58,713 nt of DNA, from contig JAAFJC010000015.1 in NCBI GenBank assembly GCA_013297925.1, positions 1 to 58,713 on the forward strand, in the 5' to 3' direction. Numbering within the stretch: the first letter of the stretch is position 1; the number at the start of each line of letters is the position of its first letter. Below the pieces are notes generated by a model. The model ran no database searches. It was given only the letters and a program-made list of their open reading frames with translations, and was not told where the DNA came from. This document shows positions 40,965 through 49,523 of this stretch, piece after piece. The DNA comes from Comamonadaceae bacterium. GTDB lineage: Bacteria; Pseudomonadota; Gammaproteobacteria; Burkholderiales; Burkholderiaceae_C. The translations under genes were made by a program, and so were the position numbers.

Positions 40965-41969
40965 ATGAATGAAAAAATGAGAATTCAACGCATTTGCATC
41001 GTCGGTGCAGGCAGCATCGGCGGCTGGATTGGCGCGAGGCTCTCGCGCTGCGCGGGAGCGCATCTCAGTGTGTTTGCGCGCGGCGAGACGCTCGCTGCAT
41101 TGCAACGCGATGGCTTGCAATTGCTCATGAAAGATGCGCAGATTCAAGCCGAGGTGAAAGTATCGAATGATGCGGCAGAGCTCGGCGAGCAAGACCTCGT
41201 GATCCTCGCCGTGAAAGCGCCTGCGGTGCGCGAAGTGGCTGCGCAGATCACGCCACTGCTGGGTAAAGACACGATGCTGTTGAGTGCCATGAACGGCGTG
41301 CCTTGGTGGTTTTTTGACGGCTTCGGTGGCGCGCTGGCTAATCGGCGCTTGCAGAGCATCGATGCAGACGGTCTGATTGCGCAGCACTTAAAAGCACAGC
41401 ACATCATCGGCTCGGTCGTACATGCCAGTTGCGCCACGAACAGCCCCGGCGTGATCCAACACAATTTTGGCAATGGCCTGATCATCGGCGAGCCTTCCGG
41501 CCAAGACACGCCGCGCGTGCAGGCGCTGCTGGCTTTGCTCAAGGAGGCGGGCTTTGATGCCACGCTCTCGCCGCAAATTCAAAAAGACATTTGGTACAAG
41601 CTCTGGGGCAACATGACGGTGAACCCGGTGAGCGCGATCACCGGCGCGACGACTGACAAAGTGCTCGGTGACGATCTGCTGCGCGGCTTCATCAGCGCGG
41701 TGATGCTGGAAGCCAAAGCCATTGGGGAAAAAATTGGCATCCCGATTGCGCAGCAGCCTGAAGACCGCCATCAAGTCACCCTCAAGCTCGGTGCTTTCAA
41801 AACCTCGATGCTGCAAGACGTGGAAGCTGGCCGCGCGGTGGAGCTCGATGCGCTGGTATCCGCTGGGCGAGAGATTGGGCAACTGTGCAACATCGCTACG
41901 CCGTACACCGATGCACTGCTCGGCCTTGCGCGCGTGCATGCGCGGCAACATCAACTCTACCCAGAATGA
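40965..41969 (+). CDS. 2-dehydropantoate 2-reductase family oxidoreductase
   Basis: 334 residues. ICIVGAGSIGGWIGARL is the NADP-binding motif; KAPAVREVAAQI, LLSAMNGVPWW, KDIWYKLWGNMTVNPVSAIT and the C-terminal LDALVSAGREIG are typical of the ApbA/PanE fold. Many Burkholderiales carry several paralogues in catabolic operons, so ketopantoate reduction is only one option. Start at 40965 (MNEKMRIQ), with AAGG 8 nt upstream from the repeat. Last gene of the hpa transcript: a terminator follows. Confidence 0.88.
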   Translation: MNEKMRIQRICIVGAGSIGGWIGARLSRCAGAHLSVFARGETLAALQRDGLQLLMKDAQIQAEVKVSNDAAELGEQDLVILAVKAPAVREVAAQITPLLGKDTMLLSAMNGVPWWFFDGFGGALANRRLQSIDADGLIAQHLKAQHIIGSVVHASCATNSPGVIQHNFGNGLIIGEPSGQDTPRVQALLALLKEAGFDATLSPQIQKDIWYKLWGNMTVNPVSAITGATTDKVLGDDLLRGFISAVMLEAKAIGEKIGIPIAQQPEDRHQVTLKLGAFKTSMLQDVEAGRAVELDALVSAGREIGQLCNIATPYTDALLGLARVHARQHQLYPE

Positions 41970-41971
41970 AA

Positions 41972-41997
41972 AAAGCCGCTTCGGGTGAAGCGGCTTT
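41972..41997. terminator. Bidirectional terminator between panE-like and barstar genes
   Basis: AAAGCCGCTTC GGG TGAAGCGGCTTT forms an 11-12 bp stem with a short loop, flanked by A on the left and TTT on the right. It lies 3 bp after the plus-strand stop and 20 bp after the minus-strand barstar stop, so it can serve both convergent units. Confidence 0.85.
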
Positions 41998-42016
41998 CTG
42001 AGGAATGTACGCCGGT

Positions 42017-42565
42017 TTATGCAGCGGCCAACCAGTAACCTGCGTTAAATGGAGAGCTCATGCGCAGAGCCAATGGTGATACGTCCACCAGCTTATCTGT
42101 CGGCATTTTTTCGCCTTCTTCCGCCTCATCCACCGCAGCTGCTGCGCCTTTGCCTGCATTGGCGCGAGCCACAGCGAAGGAATAGAAGCAGCGGAAAGGC
42201 ACCTTGCGATCGTGCCAATAATCGGCGATGTCGCGGAAGATGTCGAGCAGTTGCTCGCGTGCTTCTTTGTCGAATTTCGGGTTCGTGGGGATGTGCTCGA
42301 GCACCACGATGAAGCCAGGCTGGCTGCCAGATTTGTGGATCGGGTCAGTGAGCACGTCATACAGCGCGTCGTAATTTTTGCCGAAATGCGCGGGCAGCTT
42401 GAGCTGCACGGCCAGCATATCCAGCACGTCTTGCTTGGATTGCGCTTCACCAATGCTGGCATAGAGGAAGTGATGCCCCATGTCGGTGGCAGCGCCTTGC
42501 AGATCTTGCACGCTGTGCGCACGGATGGATTGAACGATGTTGGGTTTGGTGTGACGAAGGGGCAT
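42017..42565 (-). CDS. Barstar-family ribonuclease inhibitor
   Basis: 182 residues, about twice the size of barstar. The central region (about 35-120) matches barstar: LPAHFGKNYDALYDVLTDP contains the two Asp residues that plug the RNase active site, and FIVVLEHIPTNPKF follows. The remaining C-terminal ~60 residues (Ala/Glu-rich, KGAAAAVDEAEEGEKMPTD) are an extension with no domain. It should be cytoplasmic and protect the cell from the secreted RNase encoded 73 bp upstream on the same strand. Confidence 0.88.
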   Translation of the reverse strand: MPLRHTKPNIVQSIRAHSVQDLQGAATDMGHHFLYASIGEAQSKQDVLDMLAVQLKLPAHFGKNYDALYDVLTDPIHKSGSQPGFIVVLEHIPTNPKFDKEAREQLLDIFRDIADYWHDRKVPFRCFYSFAVARANAGKGAAAAVDEAEEGEKMPTDKLVDVSPLALRMSSPFNAGYWLAAA

Positions 42566-42638
42566 GGTGCTCTCCGCGGTTATGTCAAAAAAATAAAAAC
42601 GAAACTCTTAGGCGGTCGCTGGTTTCAAAAGTTGCACA

Positions 42639-43070
42639 CTAGGGTGCAATGCGTTTGAAACTCGCGTAGTGGTCTTCGGTGTAGTAACACACCTCGGGCT
42701 GATTAGGTTTACCCACAGATTGAATCCCGCCGCAGACAATCCGTTTGGCTCCGCGTGTGCGGGCGTAAGGCGTTTTGACCGTGTATTCGCGGTAGTAGCC
42801 ACGCTTTTCTGCGGGCAGCTGCCGTTCACGGTTGCCAAACACGGTACCGTCTTTCTCATAGGGAAAGGGGCCACCGGCCAAAATCAATGCATAGGTTTCG
42901 CGACCTTGTTTGGGCAAATCAGCCAGCGCGATACTTTGCGCCTTGCTGCCAGCTTCTGGGGCTTGGCCTTTGGCTTGCGCCTGCGGCATCAGCATCAAAA
43001 CTGAAACGAGCCCTACGATGCCCACAAGTGAACTTGCGCCAACCCAACTGTGTTTGAACCAGCGCTTCAT
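42639..43070 (-). CDS. Secreted guanyl-specific ribonuclease (barnase/RNase Sa type)
   Basis: 143 residues. N-terminal signal or anchor (SSLVGIVGLVSVLMLMPQAQA), then a ~90-residue N1/T1 microbial RNase domain. Catalytic residues by analogy with RNase Sa are visible: Glu in YYREYTV, Arg in YARTRGAKRIV and His in TEDHYASFKRI; FGNRERQLPAEKRGYY is also conserved. Two Cys (IVCGG, EVCYY) probably form a disulphide. It cleaves RNA after guanosine. Next to a barstar gene it makes a toxin/immunity-like pair, although nutrient scavenging is equally possible. Confidence 0.9.
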   Translation of the reverse strand: MKRWFKHSWVGASSLVGIVGLVSVLMLMPQAQAKGQAPEAGSKAQSIALADLPKQGRETYALILAGGPFPYEKDGTVFGNRERQLPAEKRGYYREYTVKTPYARTRGAKRIVCGGIQSVGKPNQPEVCYYTEDHYASFKRIAP

Positions 43071-43136
43071 CTCTTTGTCTCGGCTTTGGCTTTATTTGCA
43101 ACAACTACGGGTTTTCCCGCAATTCCTAAGCCCTCT

Positions 43137-43165
43137 ATTGTCGCGCAATGTGGCAGAAAGTGCAA
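43137..43165 (-). promoter_or_regulatory. Putative sigma-70 promoter of the RNase-barstar unit
   Basis: On the minus strand TTGCAC (43165-43160) and GACAAT (43142-43137) are spaced by exactly 17 bp, about 65 bp before the RNase start. The rest of the 204 bp spacer to malic enzyme (43166-43274) shows only a weak GGGG/CCCC hairpin and no terminator. Confidence 0.4.
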
Positions 43166-43274
43166 GTGCCGGGGGATTCAAAACCCCTTTTGGTAGGGTC
43201 TCTCCAACAATGGCAACAGCTCTAACAGATAGACAATATTTGATTGACGTAAGTACACGCTATCAAAAAGTGTG

Positions 43275-45632
43275 TCATCGAGCCGCGTTTGCGTCAGCCA
43301 CGGTCAGGGCTGTCATATTCACAATTCGGCGCACTGTGGCGCTCGCTGTGAGAATGTGCACTGGTTTGGCACAACCTAGCAATACTGGGCCGATGGCAAT
43401 GTTGCCGCCTGCTGCTGTTTTGAGCAGGTTGTAAGCGATGTTTGCGGCATCGATATTAGGCAGAACAAGCAAATTGGCCTCGCCGATGAGCGAGCTGCTC
43501 GGCATAATAGCTTTGCGCATATCGGCATCGAGCGCTACGTCCCCATGCATCTCGCCATCGACTTCAAGCCAAGGCGCTTGTACACGCAGCAAATCCAAAA
43601 CGCGGCGCATCTTGATGGCGCTGGGCTGATTACTCGATCCGAAATTGCTATGAGAAAGCAGCGCAGCTTTTGGCGTGATGCCAAAGCGCATCATTTCTTC
43701 GGCAGCCATCACGGTAATCTCGGCCAGCTCTTCGGCGGATGGATCGTAATTCACATGCGTGTCCACGAGAAACACTTGGCGATCAGGCAGCAGCAAGCCA
43801 TTCATGCAGGCATACACCGGCACATCTTGAGGCGTGCTGTCGCAGCCGCCAGGGCGTTTGCCAATCACTTGATCGATGTATTGCAGATGCAAACCTGTCG
43901 TGCCCCACGTGCCGCAAATCAGGCCATCCACATCGCCTTTGTGCAGCAGCATCGAGCCAATCAATGTCAGGCGGCGGCGCATCTCGATCTTGGCCACTTG
44001 CACAGTCACGCCCTTGCGCTCCATCAGGCGGTGGTAGGTTTGCCAAAAATCGCGGTAGCGGTGATCTTGCTCCACATTCACGACGTCGTAATCCAACTCT
44101 TCTTTCAAACGCAGGCCAAATTTTTCGATACGCTGCGCGATCACGGCTGGGCGGCCAATCAAGGTAGGGCGAGCCACGCCTTCATCGACAACGATCTGGC
44201 AGGCGCGCAACACGCGCTCTTCCTCGCCTTCAGCATACGCGATGCGTTTGTTGGCTGCTTTTTTGGCGGCTTGAAAGATGGGCTTCATCGTCGTGCCGCT
44301 GGCATACACGAAACTTTGTAGCTTCTGCTTATATGCCTCCATATCGGCAATCGGGCGCAACGCGACGCCGCTGTCTTGAGCGGCCTTGGCCACAGCGGGC
44401 GCAATCTTCATCATCAAGCGCGGATCAAACGGTTTGGGAATCAAATACTCCGCACCAAAAGTAAGCTTCTCGCCCACATAAGCCGCTGCCACCACCTCGC
44501 TTTGCTCGGCCTGCGCCAATTGAGCAATCGCGTGTACTGCTGCGATCTCCATCTCAATCGTGATCGTGGAGGCTCCCGCATCCAGCGCACCACGGAAGAT
44601 GTAGGGGAAGCAAAGCACGTTATTCACTTGATTGGGATAATCCGTGCGCCCTGTGGCCATGATCACGTCATCACGCACCGCATGCGCCTCTTCCGGCAAG
44701 ATTTCCGGATTCGGATTGGCAAGCGCGAGGATCAAAGGCTTCGCTGCCATGCTCTTGACCATGGCCGGCTTGAGCACTCCGCCAGCTGACAGGCCCAGGA
44801 ACACATCAGCACCCTCTATCACTTCTGCCAAGGTCCGCTGATCTGTCTTCTGAACGAACTGGATCTTGTCTTCATCCATCAACTCTGTGCGACCTTCATA
44901 AACCACGCCAGCCAAGTCGGTCACCCAAATGTTCTCGCGCGGAATGCCCAGCTTCACGAGAAGCCCAAGGCAGGCGAGAGCGGCTGCGCCAGCACCAGAA
45001 GTCACAAGCTTGATCTTCTTCAGATCTTTGCCCACCACTTTCAAGCCATTCAAAATCGCGGCGCCCACCACAATCGCCGTGCCGTGCTGATCGTCATGAA
45101 ACACAGGAATCTTCATACGCTCACGCAGCTTACGCTCGACATAAAAGCAATCAGGCGCTTTGATGTCTTCTAGATTCACGCCGCCAAAAGTCGGCTCCAG
45201 CGCAGCGATGATGTCAACTAATTTATCGAGGTCGTGCTTTTCATTGATCTCGATGTCAAACACATCGATGCCCGCGAACTTCTTGAACAGCACGCCCTTG
45301 CCTTCCATCACCGGCTTGGCAGCCAACGGCCCAATGTCTCCGAGGCCGAGTACGGCGGTGCCATTGGTGATCACAGCGACCAAATTGCCCCTCGCTGTGT
45401 ACTTGAAAGCCGCATTCGGATCTTTGACGATTTCTTCGCATGGCGCCGCCACGCCGGGGCTGTAAGCGAGCGCGAGATCGCGTTGGTTAGAGAGCGTCTT
45501 GGTAGCTGCGATAGCTACTTTGCCAGGCGTAGGAAACTCGTGATACTCCAGTGCTGCTTTGCGCAGCTCTTCGCGGGCCTGCTGTCGCTTTTCGTCGCTC
45601 ATTTTGGCGGAGTTGTCATTCATGGAAGGCAT
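43275..45632 (-). CDS. maeB: NADP-dependent malic enzyme with phosphotransacetylase-like domain
   Basis: 785 residues, the size of hybrid MaeB enzymes. The N-terminal malic domain (about 15-430) has [50 protein letters not shown] and [17 protein letters not shown]. The C-terminal domain (about 445-785) is phosphotransacetylase-like ([31 protein letters not shown]-like region, [14 protein letters not shown]-like end) and regulatory in the family. It decarboxylates malate to pyruvate and makes NADPH. Start taken at 45632 (MPSMNDNS); TTG 45650 and ATG 45623 are alternatives without a decisive ribosome site. Confidence 0.95.
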   Translation of the reverse strand: MPSMNDNSAKMSDEKRQQAREELRKAALEYHEFPTPGKVAIAATKTLSNQRDLALAYSPGVAAPCEEIVKDPNAAFKYTARGNLVAVITNGTAVLGLGDIGPLAAKPVMEGKGVLFKKFAGIDVFDIEINEKHDLDKLVDIIAALEPTFGGVNLEDIKAPDCFYVERKLRERMKIPVFHDDQHGTAIVVGAAILNGLKVVGKDLKKIKLVTSGAGAAALACLGLLVKLGIPRENIWVTDLAGVVYEGRTELMDEDKIQFVQKTDQRTLAEVIEGADVFLGLSAGGVLKPAMVKSMAAKPLILALANPNPEILPEEAHAVRDDVIMATGRTDYPNQVNNVLCFPYIFRGALDAGASTITIEMEIAAVHAIAQLAQAEQSEVVAAAYVGEKLTFGAEYLIPKPFDPRLMMKIAPAVAKAAQDSGVALRPIADMEAYKQKLQSFVYASGTTMKPIFQAAKKAANKRIAYAEGEEERVLRACQIVVDEGVARPTLIGRPAVIAQRIEKFGLRLKEELDYDVVNVEQDHRYRDFWQTYHRLMERKGVTVQVAKIEMRRRLTLIGSMLLHKGDVDGLICGTWGTTGLHLQYIDQVIGKRPGGCDSTPQDVPVYACMNGLLLPDRQVFLVDTHVNYDPSAEELAEITVMAAEEMMRFGITPKAALLSHSNFGSSNQPSAIKMRRVLDLLRVQAPWLEVDGEMHGDVALDADMRKAIMPSSSLIGEANLLVLPNIDAANIAYNLLKTAAGGNIAIGPVLLGCAKPVHILTASATVRRIVNMTALTVADANAAR

Positions 45633-45687
45633 GTGCTTGTCTCGGTTCAACTTGTCGCTGCGCCGTCTTTTTGTAAGGTGGAAATGG

Positions 45688-45750
45688 ATTGTAGGCCGAT
45701 CAACGGGATAACCCTAGTGGGGGGATATGCGTATCTGGCATCGGCAGATA
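45688..45750 (-). promoter_or_regulatory. Probable maeB promoter with dyad sites
   Basis: On the minus strand TACAAT (45693-45688) is a good -10 about 55 bp before maeB, without a -35 but with CCCCCCACTAGGGTTATCC where one would be, suggesting activator dependence. Upstream is a dyad TATCTG-N7-CAGATA (45732-45750). The remaining spacer to tatC (45751-45880) shows nothing clear. Confidence 0.35.
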
Positions 45751-45880
45751 TGACTTTTTTGGGGGTAATTGGCACTCTTGGCCGCCGATGGCGAGCAAGG
45801 TCAGCCAATCCCAAAGAAACACTACAAAATCAATAGCGCCTCGCGCAATAACTACGCCAGCTAGGCGCCTAAACAATGCT

Positions 45881-46669
45881 CTAAGCAGTCTTATTTTCTG
45901 TCTCAGCCTCTTCTGGCTTCTTGGAGAACTTGCTGTAGAACTTGGAGGCAAACAGCCCCACTTCGTACAAGATGCACATGGGGATGGCCAAGGCGAGCTG
46001 GCTGATCACATCAGGCGGTGTAACCACAGCAGCGATCACAAAAGCCACAACGATGAAATAGCCGCGAAAGTCTTTGAGCTGTTGGATCGTGACAATGTTG
46101 AAGCGCGTGAGCAGCATCACGACAATGGGCACTTGGAAGGCCAAGGCAAAGGCGATATAGAGGCTCAGGATGGATTCCACATATGAGGCAATATCGGGTG
46201 TGGCGGCCACGTTAGCGGGCGTGAAGTTTTGAATGAAGGCAAACATCTTATCCAACACAAAGAATTGCACAAAAGCCAAGCCGGTGTAAGCCAGCAAGCT
46301 TCCAAACATGATGAGAGGAAGCGCAAACAGCTTCTCATGCTTGTACAAGCCAGGTGCGACAAACATCCACAGCTGATAGAGCACCCAAGGCAATGCAAGC
46401 AGGAAAGAGCCCATCATGAGCACCTTGAGTGGCACGAAAAAGGGCGAGAACACGCCCGTGGCGATCAGTTTCGCGCCAGGCGGCATGTGCGCCATGATCG
46501 GCTTGGAGATCCAATCAATCAAGCCAGATGGCCCGGGGAAGATGGCCAAAATGATGCCGGCTAGAACTAAGCCATACACGCAGTACAGCAACCGATCGCG
46601 CAACTCTTTCAAGTGCTCGACAAAGGGCTGCTCGGTGCCAGCCAAGTCGTCTTTTTTTGCTTCGGTCAT
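45881..46669 (-). CDS. tatC: Sec-independent protein translocase TatC
   Basis: 262 residues with six membrane helices. The N-terminal FVEHLKELRDRLLYCVYGL carries the signal-peptide-binding Glu of the family; SPFFVPLKVLMMGSFLLALPWVLYQ and a conserved TPPDVISQLALAIPMCILYE follow. TatC recognises the twin-arginine signal and with TatA/B exports folded proteins. Last gene of a his-tat cluster, 5 bp after tatB. A ~25-residue acidic/lysine tail ends in ENKTA. Confidence 0.97.
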   Translation of the reverse strand: MTEAKKDDLAGTEQPFVEHLKELRDRLLYCVYGLVLAGIILAIFPGPSGLIDWISKPIMAHMPPGAKLIATGVFSPFFVPLKVLMMGSFLLALPWVLYQLWMFVAPGLYKHEKLFALPLIMFGSLLAYTGLAFVQFFVLDKMFAFIQNFTPANVAATPDIASYVESILSLYIAFALAFQVPIVVMLLTRFNIVTIQQLKDFRGYFIVVAFVIAAVVTPPDVISQLALAIPMCILYEVGLFASKFYSKFSKKPEEAETENKTA

Positions 46670-46674
46670 TGCTT

Positions 46675-47127
46675 TTAAAGAGGTTTCATCGGGCGATATC
46701 TCGCCACACGCGCTGCACCAGATTGCGCGCTTGTGCGCACACCAGAGCGGCTTTTAAACCACTTGGGTGTTGCGCTGTTTTTCATACGCCATTTTTTATG
46801 CGGGCGGGAATAGGTCGGGTAACTCTCATACGAAGTGCCGCCCGCCTCGTTCGTCACTTGCTCCCAAGATTTCTCAAAATCGCTGGCGGAGGTCTGAATC
46901 GAGCTTTCTACGTCTCGGGCTGCACCCTCGACGGTCTCTTTCATCTTTTTGAGCTCATCCAAATCCATCGAGCGATTGACCTCGGCCTTCACATCGCTCA
47001 CATAGCGCTGCGCCCGGCCAATCATCGTGCCGACCATACGCGCCACGCGCGGCAGTTTTTCTGGCCCGATCACAATCAGTGCGACAGCACCGATCAGGGC
47101 GATTTTAGAGACGCCTAAATCAATCAC
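46675..47127 (-). CDS. tatB: Sec-independent protein translocase TatB
   Basis: 150 residues: one N-terminal membrane helix ([20 protein letters not shown]) ending in the [11 protein letters not shown] hinge, an amphipathic helix and a long charged region. It forms the receptor with TatC. The last ~35 residues are basic and variable. Starts 23 bp after tatA. Confidence 0.95.
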   Translation of the reverse strand: MIDLGVSKIALIGAVALIVIGPEKLPRVARMVGTMIGRAQRYVSDVKAEVNRSMDLDELKKMKETVEGAARDVESSIQTSASDFEKSWEQVTNEAGGTSYESYPTYSRPHKKWRMKNSATPKWFKSRSGVRTSAQSGAARVARYRPMKPL

Positions 47128-47150
47128 AGCAGGAGAGCTAACTTAAAAAA

Positions 47151-47393
47151 TTAGCTTTTTTGCTTGGCTTCGACGTCAATGGTGGTCTTGGCTACAGAGC
47201 CATCAGCCACTTGACCAGCGGGTGCGCCAGCAGCGGCATCTTTGTCTGCATCGCCGCCAGTTTTCATACCGTCTTTGAAGCCTTTGACCGCGCCGCCCAA
47301 ATCAGAACCCATGTTCTTGAGTTTTTTGGTGCCAAACACCATGACGACGATCAGCAATACGATCAGCCAATGCCAAATTGAAAATGAACCCAT
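47151..47393 (-). CDS. tatA: Sec-independent protein translocase TatA
   Basis: 80 residues: [29 protein letters not shown] is the typical membrane helix plus FGTKKL hinge, followed by the amphipathic [14 protein letters not shown] and a short acidic/Ala tail. It oligomerises to form the Tat pore. The 121 bp before it (47394-47514) separate it from hint and contain no clear terminator. Confidence 0.96.
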   Translation of the reverse strand: MGSFSIWHWLIVLLIVVMVFGTKKLKNMGSDLGGAVKGFKDGMKTGGDADKDAAAGAPAGQVADGSVAKTTIDVEAKQKS

Positions 47394-47514
47394 GAAAATC
47401 TCCTAAGTACAGCCTAGCGCTGACAAATAAGTATTGATTCTAAAGCCCCACGCGCGTTCCTCTGAGGGGAGTAACGTACAAGTTGGGGGGACATATGGCG
47501 TATCAAGGGCTAAT

Positions 47515-47886
47515 TTAGCCCTTTTTCCAAGGCCGCGCACCGCCAATGACATGAATATGTAAGTGCTGAACTTCCTGTCCGCCTTCATCGCCTGTGTTTG
47601 TCACCACCCGAAAACCACCCGCCGGGTAAGGATTACAGCCTTCTTGCGCTGCGAGCTTTGGAATCAGCGTCATCAAGCGCCCCATCATGCCAGCATGGCG
47701 CTCTTGCAAATGCGCCATGGAAGTAATGTGTTCCTTGGGGATCACCAAGAAATGAACGGGAGCCCATGGGTTGATGTCATGAAAAGCGAAGATTTCTTCA
47801 TCTTCATAGACTTTTTTGCTGGGAATCTTGCCGGCAACGATTTTGCAGAAGATGCAACTCGGGTCAATGTGGGGATCAGTCGTCAT
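47515..47886 (-). CDS. hinT: HIT-family purine nucleoside phosphoramidase
   Basis: 123 residues. CIFCKIVAGKIPSKKVYEDE is the classical N-terminal segment with two zinc-type Cys; the catalytic histidine triad is HLHIHVIGG near the C-terminus. Hint proteins hydrolyse adenosine 5'-phosphoramidates. Its place between hisE and tatA is a conserved Burkholderiales order. Confidence 0.95.
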   Translation of the reverse strand: MTTDPHIDPSCIFCKIVAGKIPSKKVYEDEEIFAFHDINPWAPVHFLVIPKEHITSMAHLQERHAGMMGRLMTLIPKLAAQEGCNPYPAGGFRVVTNTGDEGGQEVQHLHIHVIGGARPWKKG

Positions 47887-47895
47887 GTCTGAAGC

Positions 47896-48252
47896 TCAGC
47901 GGGGTGGGCGATTGTCGTTAAAGCGCAGCCAGCCTTTGATGCAACGGTACAAATACCACAGGCCAACGATCCCTTGGGCCACTACGCCAGGGAAGATCAA
48001 CAACAGATACAAAGGAGATGTGACCACCAGCCACAGCACTGTCCACCAAAAAGTGGAGATCATGTAGCTGTGATGATCCTCGTAGAGCTGATCTTGCTCA
48101 TCGCCGCGTTTGATGTAGTTGATGATCAGCGCAATCACGGCAAGGGTGCCCAGTGATGCCCAAGCCACGGTATGCATGCCGTAGAGGATATGCATGATGG
48201 TGCGGTCGCCGGAGCTTTTGGGTTCAAAAGCAGCGAAATCAGTTTCTGACAT
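47896..48252 (-). CDS. Small membrane protein, DUF4870-like
   Basis: 118 residues with three hydrophobic segments (MHTVAWASLGTLAVIALIIN, ISTFWWTVLWLVVTSPLYLLL, VAQGIVGLWYLYRCIKGWLRF). This spacing fits the DUF4870 membrane family, usual between hisE and hint in Burkholderiales. Start at 48252 (MSETDFAAF) with GGAGAG upstream. Function unknown. Confidence 0.87.
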   Translation of the reverse strand: MSETDFAAFEPKSSGDRTIMHILYGMHTVAWASLGTLAVIALIINYIKRGDEQDQLYEDHHSYMISTFWWTVLWLVVTSPLYLLLIFPGVVAQGIVGLWYLYRCIKGWLRFNDNRPPR

Positions 48253-48296
48253 GAATTCTCTCCGTTTGATCAACAATCAGTGTAAGCCAACCAAGC

Positions 48297-48662
48297 CTAT
48301 TGCCGCGCGCTTTGCGTTTCGCGTTTTTTTGCTTTGCGAGCCGCTTTTTCGTCAAGGCCGCCAAGGCCCACGCGCCGCTCCAGCTCGGCGAGCACATCTC
48401 TTGGCGATAAGCCATAGTAAGACAAAGCCACCATGCTGTGAAACCACAAATCGGCGGTTTCATTCACGATGCTTTCTTTGCTGCCACCGTGGCTGGCATC
48501 TTTGCATGCGAGCACCACTTCTGTGGCCTCTTCTCCGATTTTTTTCAGAAAAGCATCTGGGCCGCGAGCGAACAGGCGGGCGACATAGCTGGTGTCTGGA
48601 TCGCCGCCTTTGCGGCTTTCCAGAACAACGGCCAATTGATCGAGTGAATCGTGGGAAGTCAT
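48297..48662 (-). CDS. hisE: Phosphoribosyl-ATP pyrophosphatase
   Basis: 121 residues: [22 protein letters not shown], the metal-binding [16 protein letters not shown] and [13 protein letters not shown] match HisE. It removes pyrophosphate from PR-ATP in histidine synthesis, before HisI. Start at 48662, 5 bp after hisI; the longer frame overlaps hisI. The C-terminus has a basic [10 protein letters not shown] tail. Confidence 0.95.
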   Translation of the reverse strand: MTSHDSLDQLAVVLESRKGGDPDTSYVARLFARGPDAFLKKIGEEATEVVLACKDASHGGSKESIVNETADLWFHSMVALSYYGLSPRDVLAELERRVGLGGLDEKAARKAKKRETQSARQ

Positions 48663-48667
48663 AGCGT

Positions 48668-49069
48668 TTACTTGTAGATGCTGTCGGGATTTTTCAAGAT
48701 GGGCTCCACGCTGATCCACTGATTTTGCCCGTTTGATTCTTGCAATTGGTTGAAAAAGCAGCTGTGCCGCCCCGTGTGGCATGCAATCGATGGATCGTGT
48801 CCGGCTTGCGTGACGGTCAGCAAAATGACATCGCCGTCGCAATCGAGCCGAATATCGTGCACGGCTTGCACATGGCCAGATTCTTCGCCTTTGTACCAAA
48901 GTTTACCCCGAGAGCGGCTGAAATACACCGCGCGCTTGAGCTCAGCCGTTTTCTGAAGCGCCTCTCGATTCATATAGGCAAACATCAGCACATCCCCCGT
49001 GCTTTTTTCCTGCGCAATCGCAGGCACCAAGCCTTGGGCATCCCATTTGATCGTGTCGAGCCAGTTCAT
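48668..49069 (-). CDS. hisI: Phosphoribosyl-AMP cyclohydrolase
   Basis: 133 residues. [41 protein letters not shown] and the zinc-binding [10 protein letters not shown] are diagnostic. It opens the purine ring of PR-AMP in histidine synthesis. It heads this cluster: the genes that usually precede it (hisF and others) are absent and a divergent holin-like gene lies 74 bp upstream. Confidence 0.96.
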   Translation of the reverse strand: MNWLDTIKWDAQGLVPAIAQEKSTGDVLMFAYMNREALQKTAELKRAVYFSRSRGKLWYKGEESGHVQAVHDIRLDCDGDVILLTVTQAGHDPSIACHTGRHSCFFNQLQESNGQNQWISVEPILKNPDSIYK

Positions 49070-49143
49070 CCTTCAATTGTCTGCGATAAATGCGCCTGTA
49101 TCTAGCCGTGCGAGAAGCCTCGTACGAGTGGTATGCTGCGCGC

Positions 49144-49497
49144 ATGAAAATTCTCGCTAAATGGTTATTGAGCGCCATGGCTTTGCTGGCTGTCGCGCAT
49201 TTTTATTCTGGCGTGGTGATCACCAGTTTTGTGGCGGCGCTGATTGCTGCCTTCGTGATTGGCTTGCTCAATACTATCGTGCGACCGATCTTCATCATTC
49301 TGACCCTGCCATTGACTGTGATTACTTTGGGCTTGTTCCTGTTTGTGATCAATGCGCTGATGTTCTATATGGCATCGGGTTTGCTCGATGGCTTCAAGGT
49401 CAAAAGCTTTGTGGCCGCTTTGATTGGCTCTCTGCTTTATTCGGTGGCGGGCATGGTGATTGAAGCTGCTTTAGAACGGCTTTTCGCAAAAAAGTAA
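49144..49497 (+). CDS. Phage-holin-like family 4 (DUF) inner membrane protein
   Basis: 117 residues, almost entirely hydrophobic, with four membrane segments and the family motif LLNTIVRPIFIILTLPLTVITLGLF (shown here only as two pieces: LLNTIVRPIFIILTLP and LTVITLGLF) and FVINALMFYMAS. Despite the family name these chromosomal proteins are not phage lysis genes; their function is unknown. Start at 49144 (MKILAKW). Convergent with the Kef-type gene. Confidence 0.88.
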   Translation: MKILAKWLLSAMALLAVAHFYSGVVITSFVAALIAAFVIGLLNTIVRPIFIILTLPLTVITLGLFLFVINALMFYMASGLLDGFKVKSFVAALIGSLLYSVAGMVIEAALERLFAKK

Positions 49498-49523
49498 GCT
49501 GGCGCTTCGCCCATGCGGCAAAC

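Noticed and set aside
43210-43434. Plus-strand frame starting MATALTDRQYLIDVSTRYQK, which looks protein-like at its start
   Set aside because: Only the first ~20 codons lie in the maeB-RNase spacer; the rest is the complement of maeB and has no ribosome site. At most a remnant; not called.
49144-49497. Holin-like gene as a sign of prophage
   Set aside because: No other phage genes nearby; this family is a common chromosomal membrane protein.
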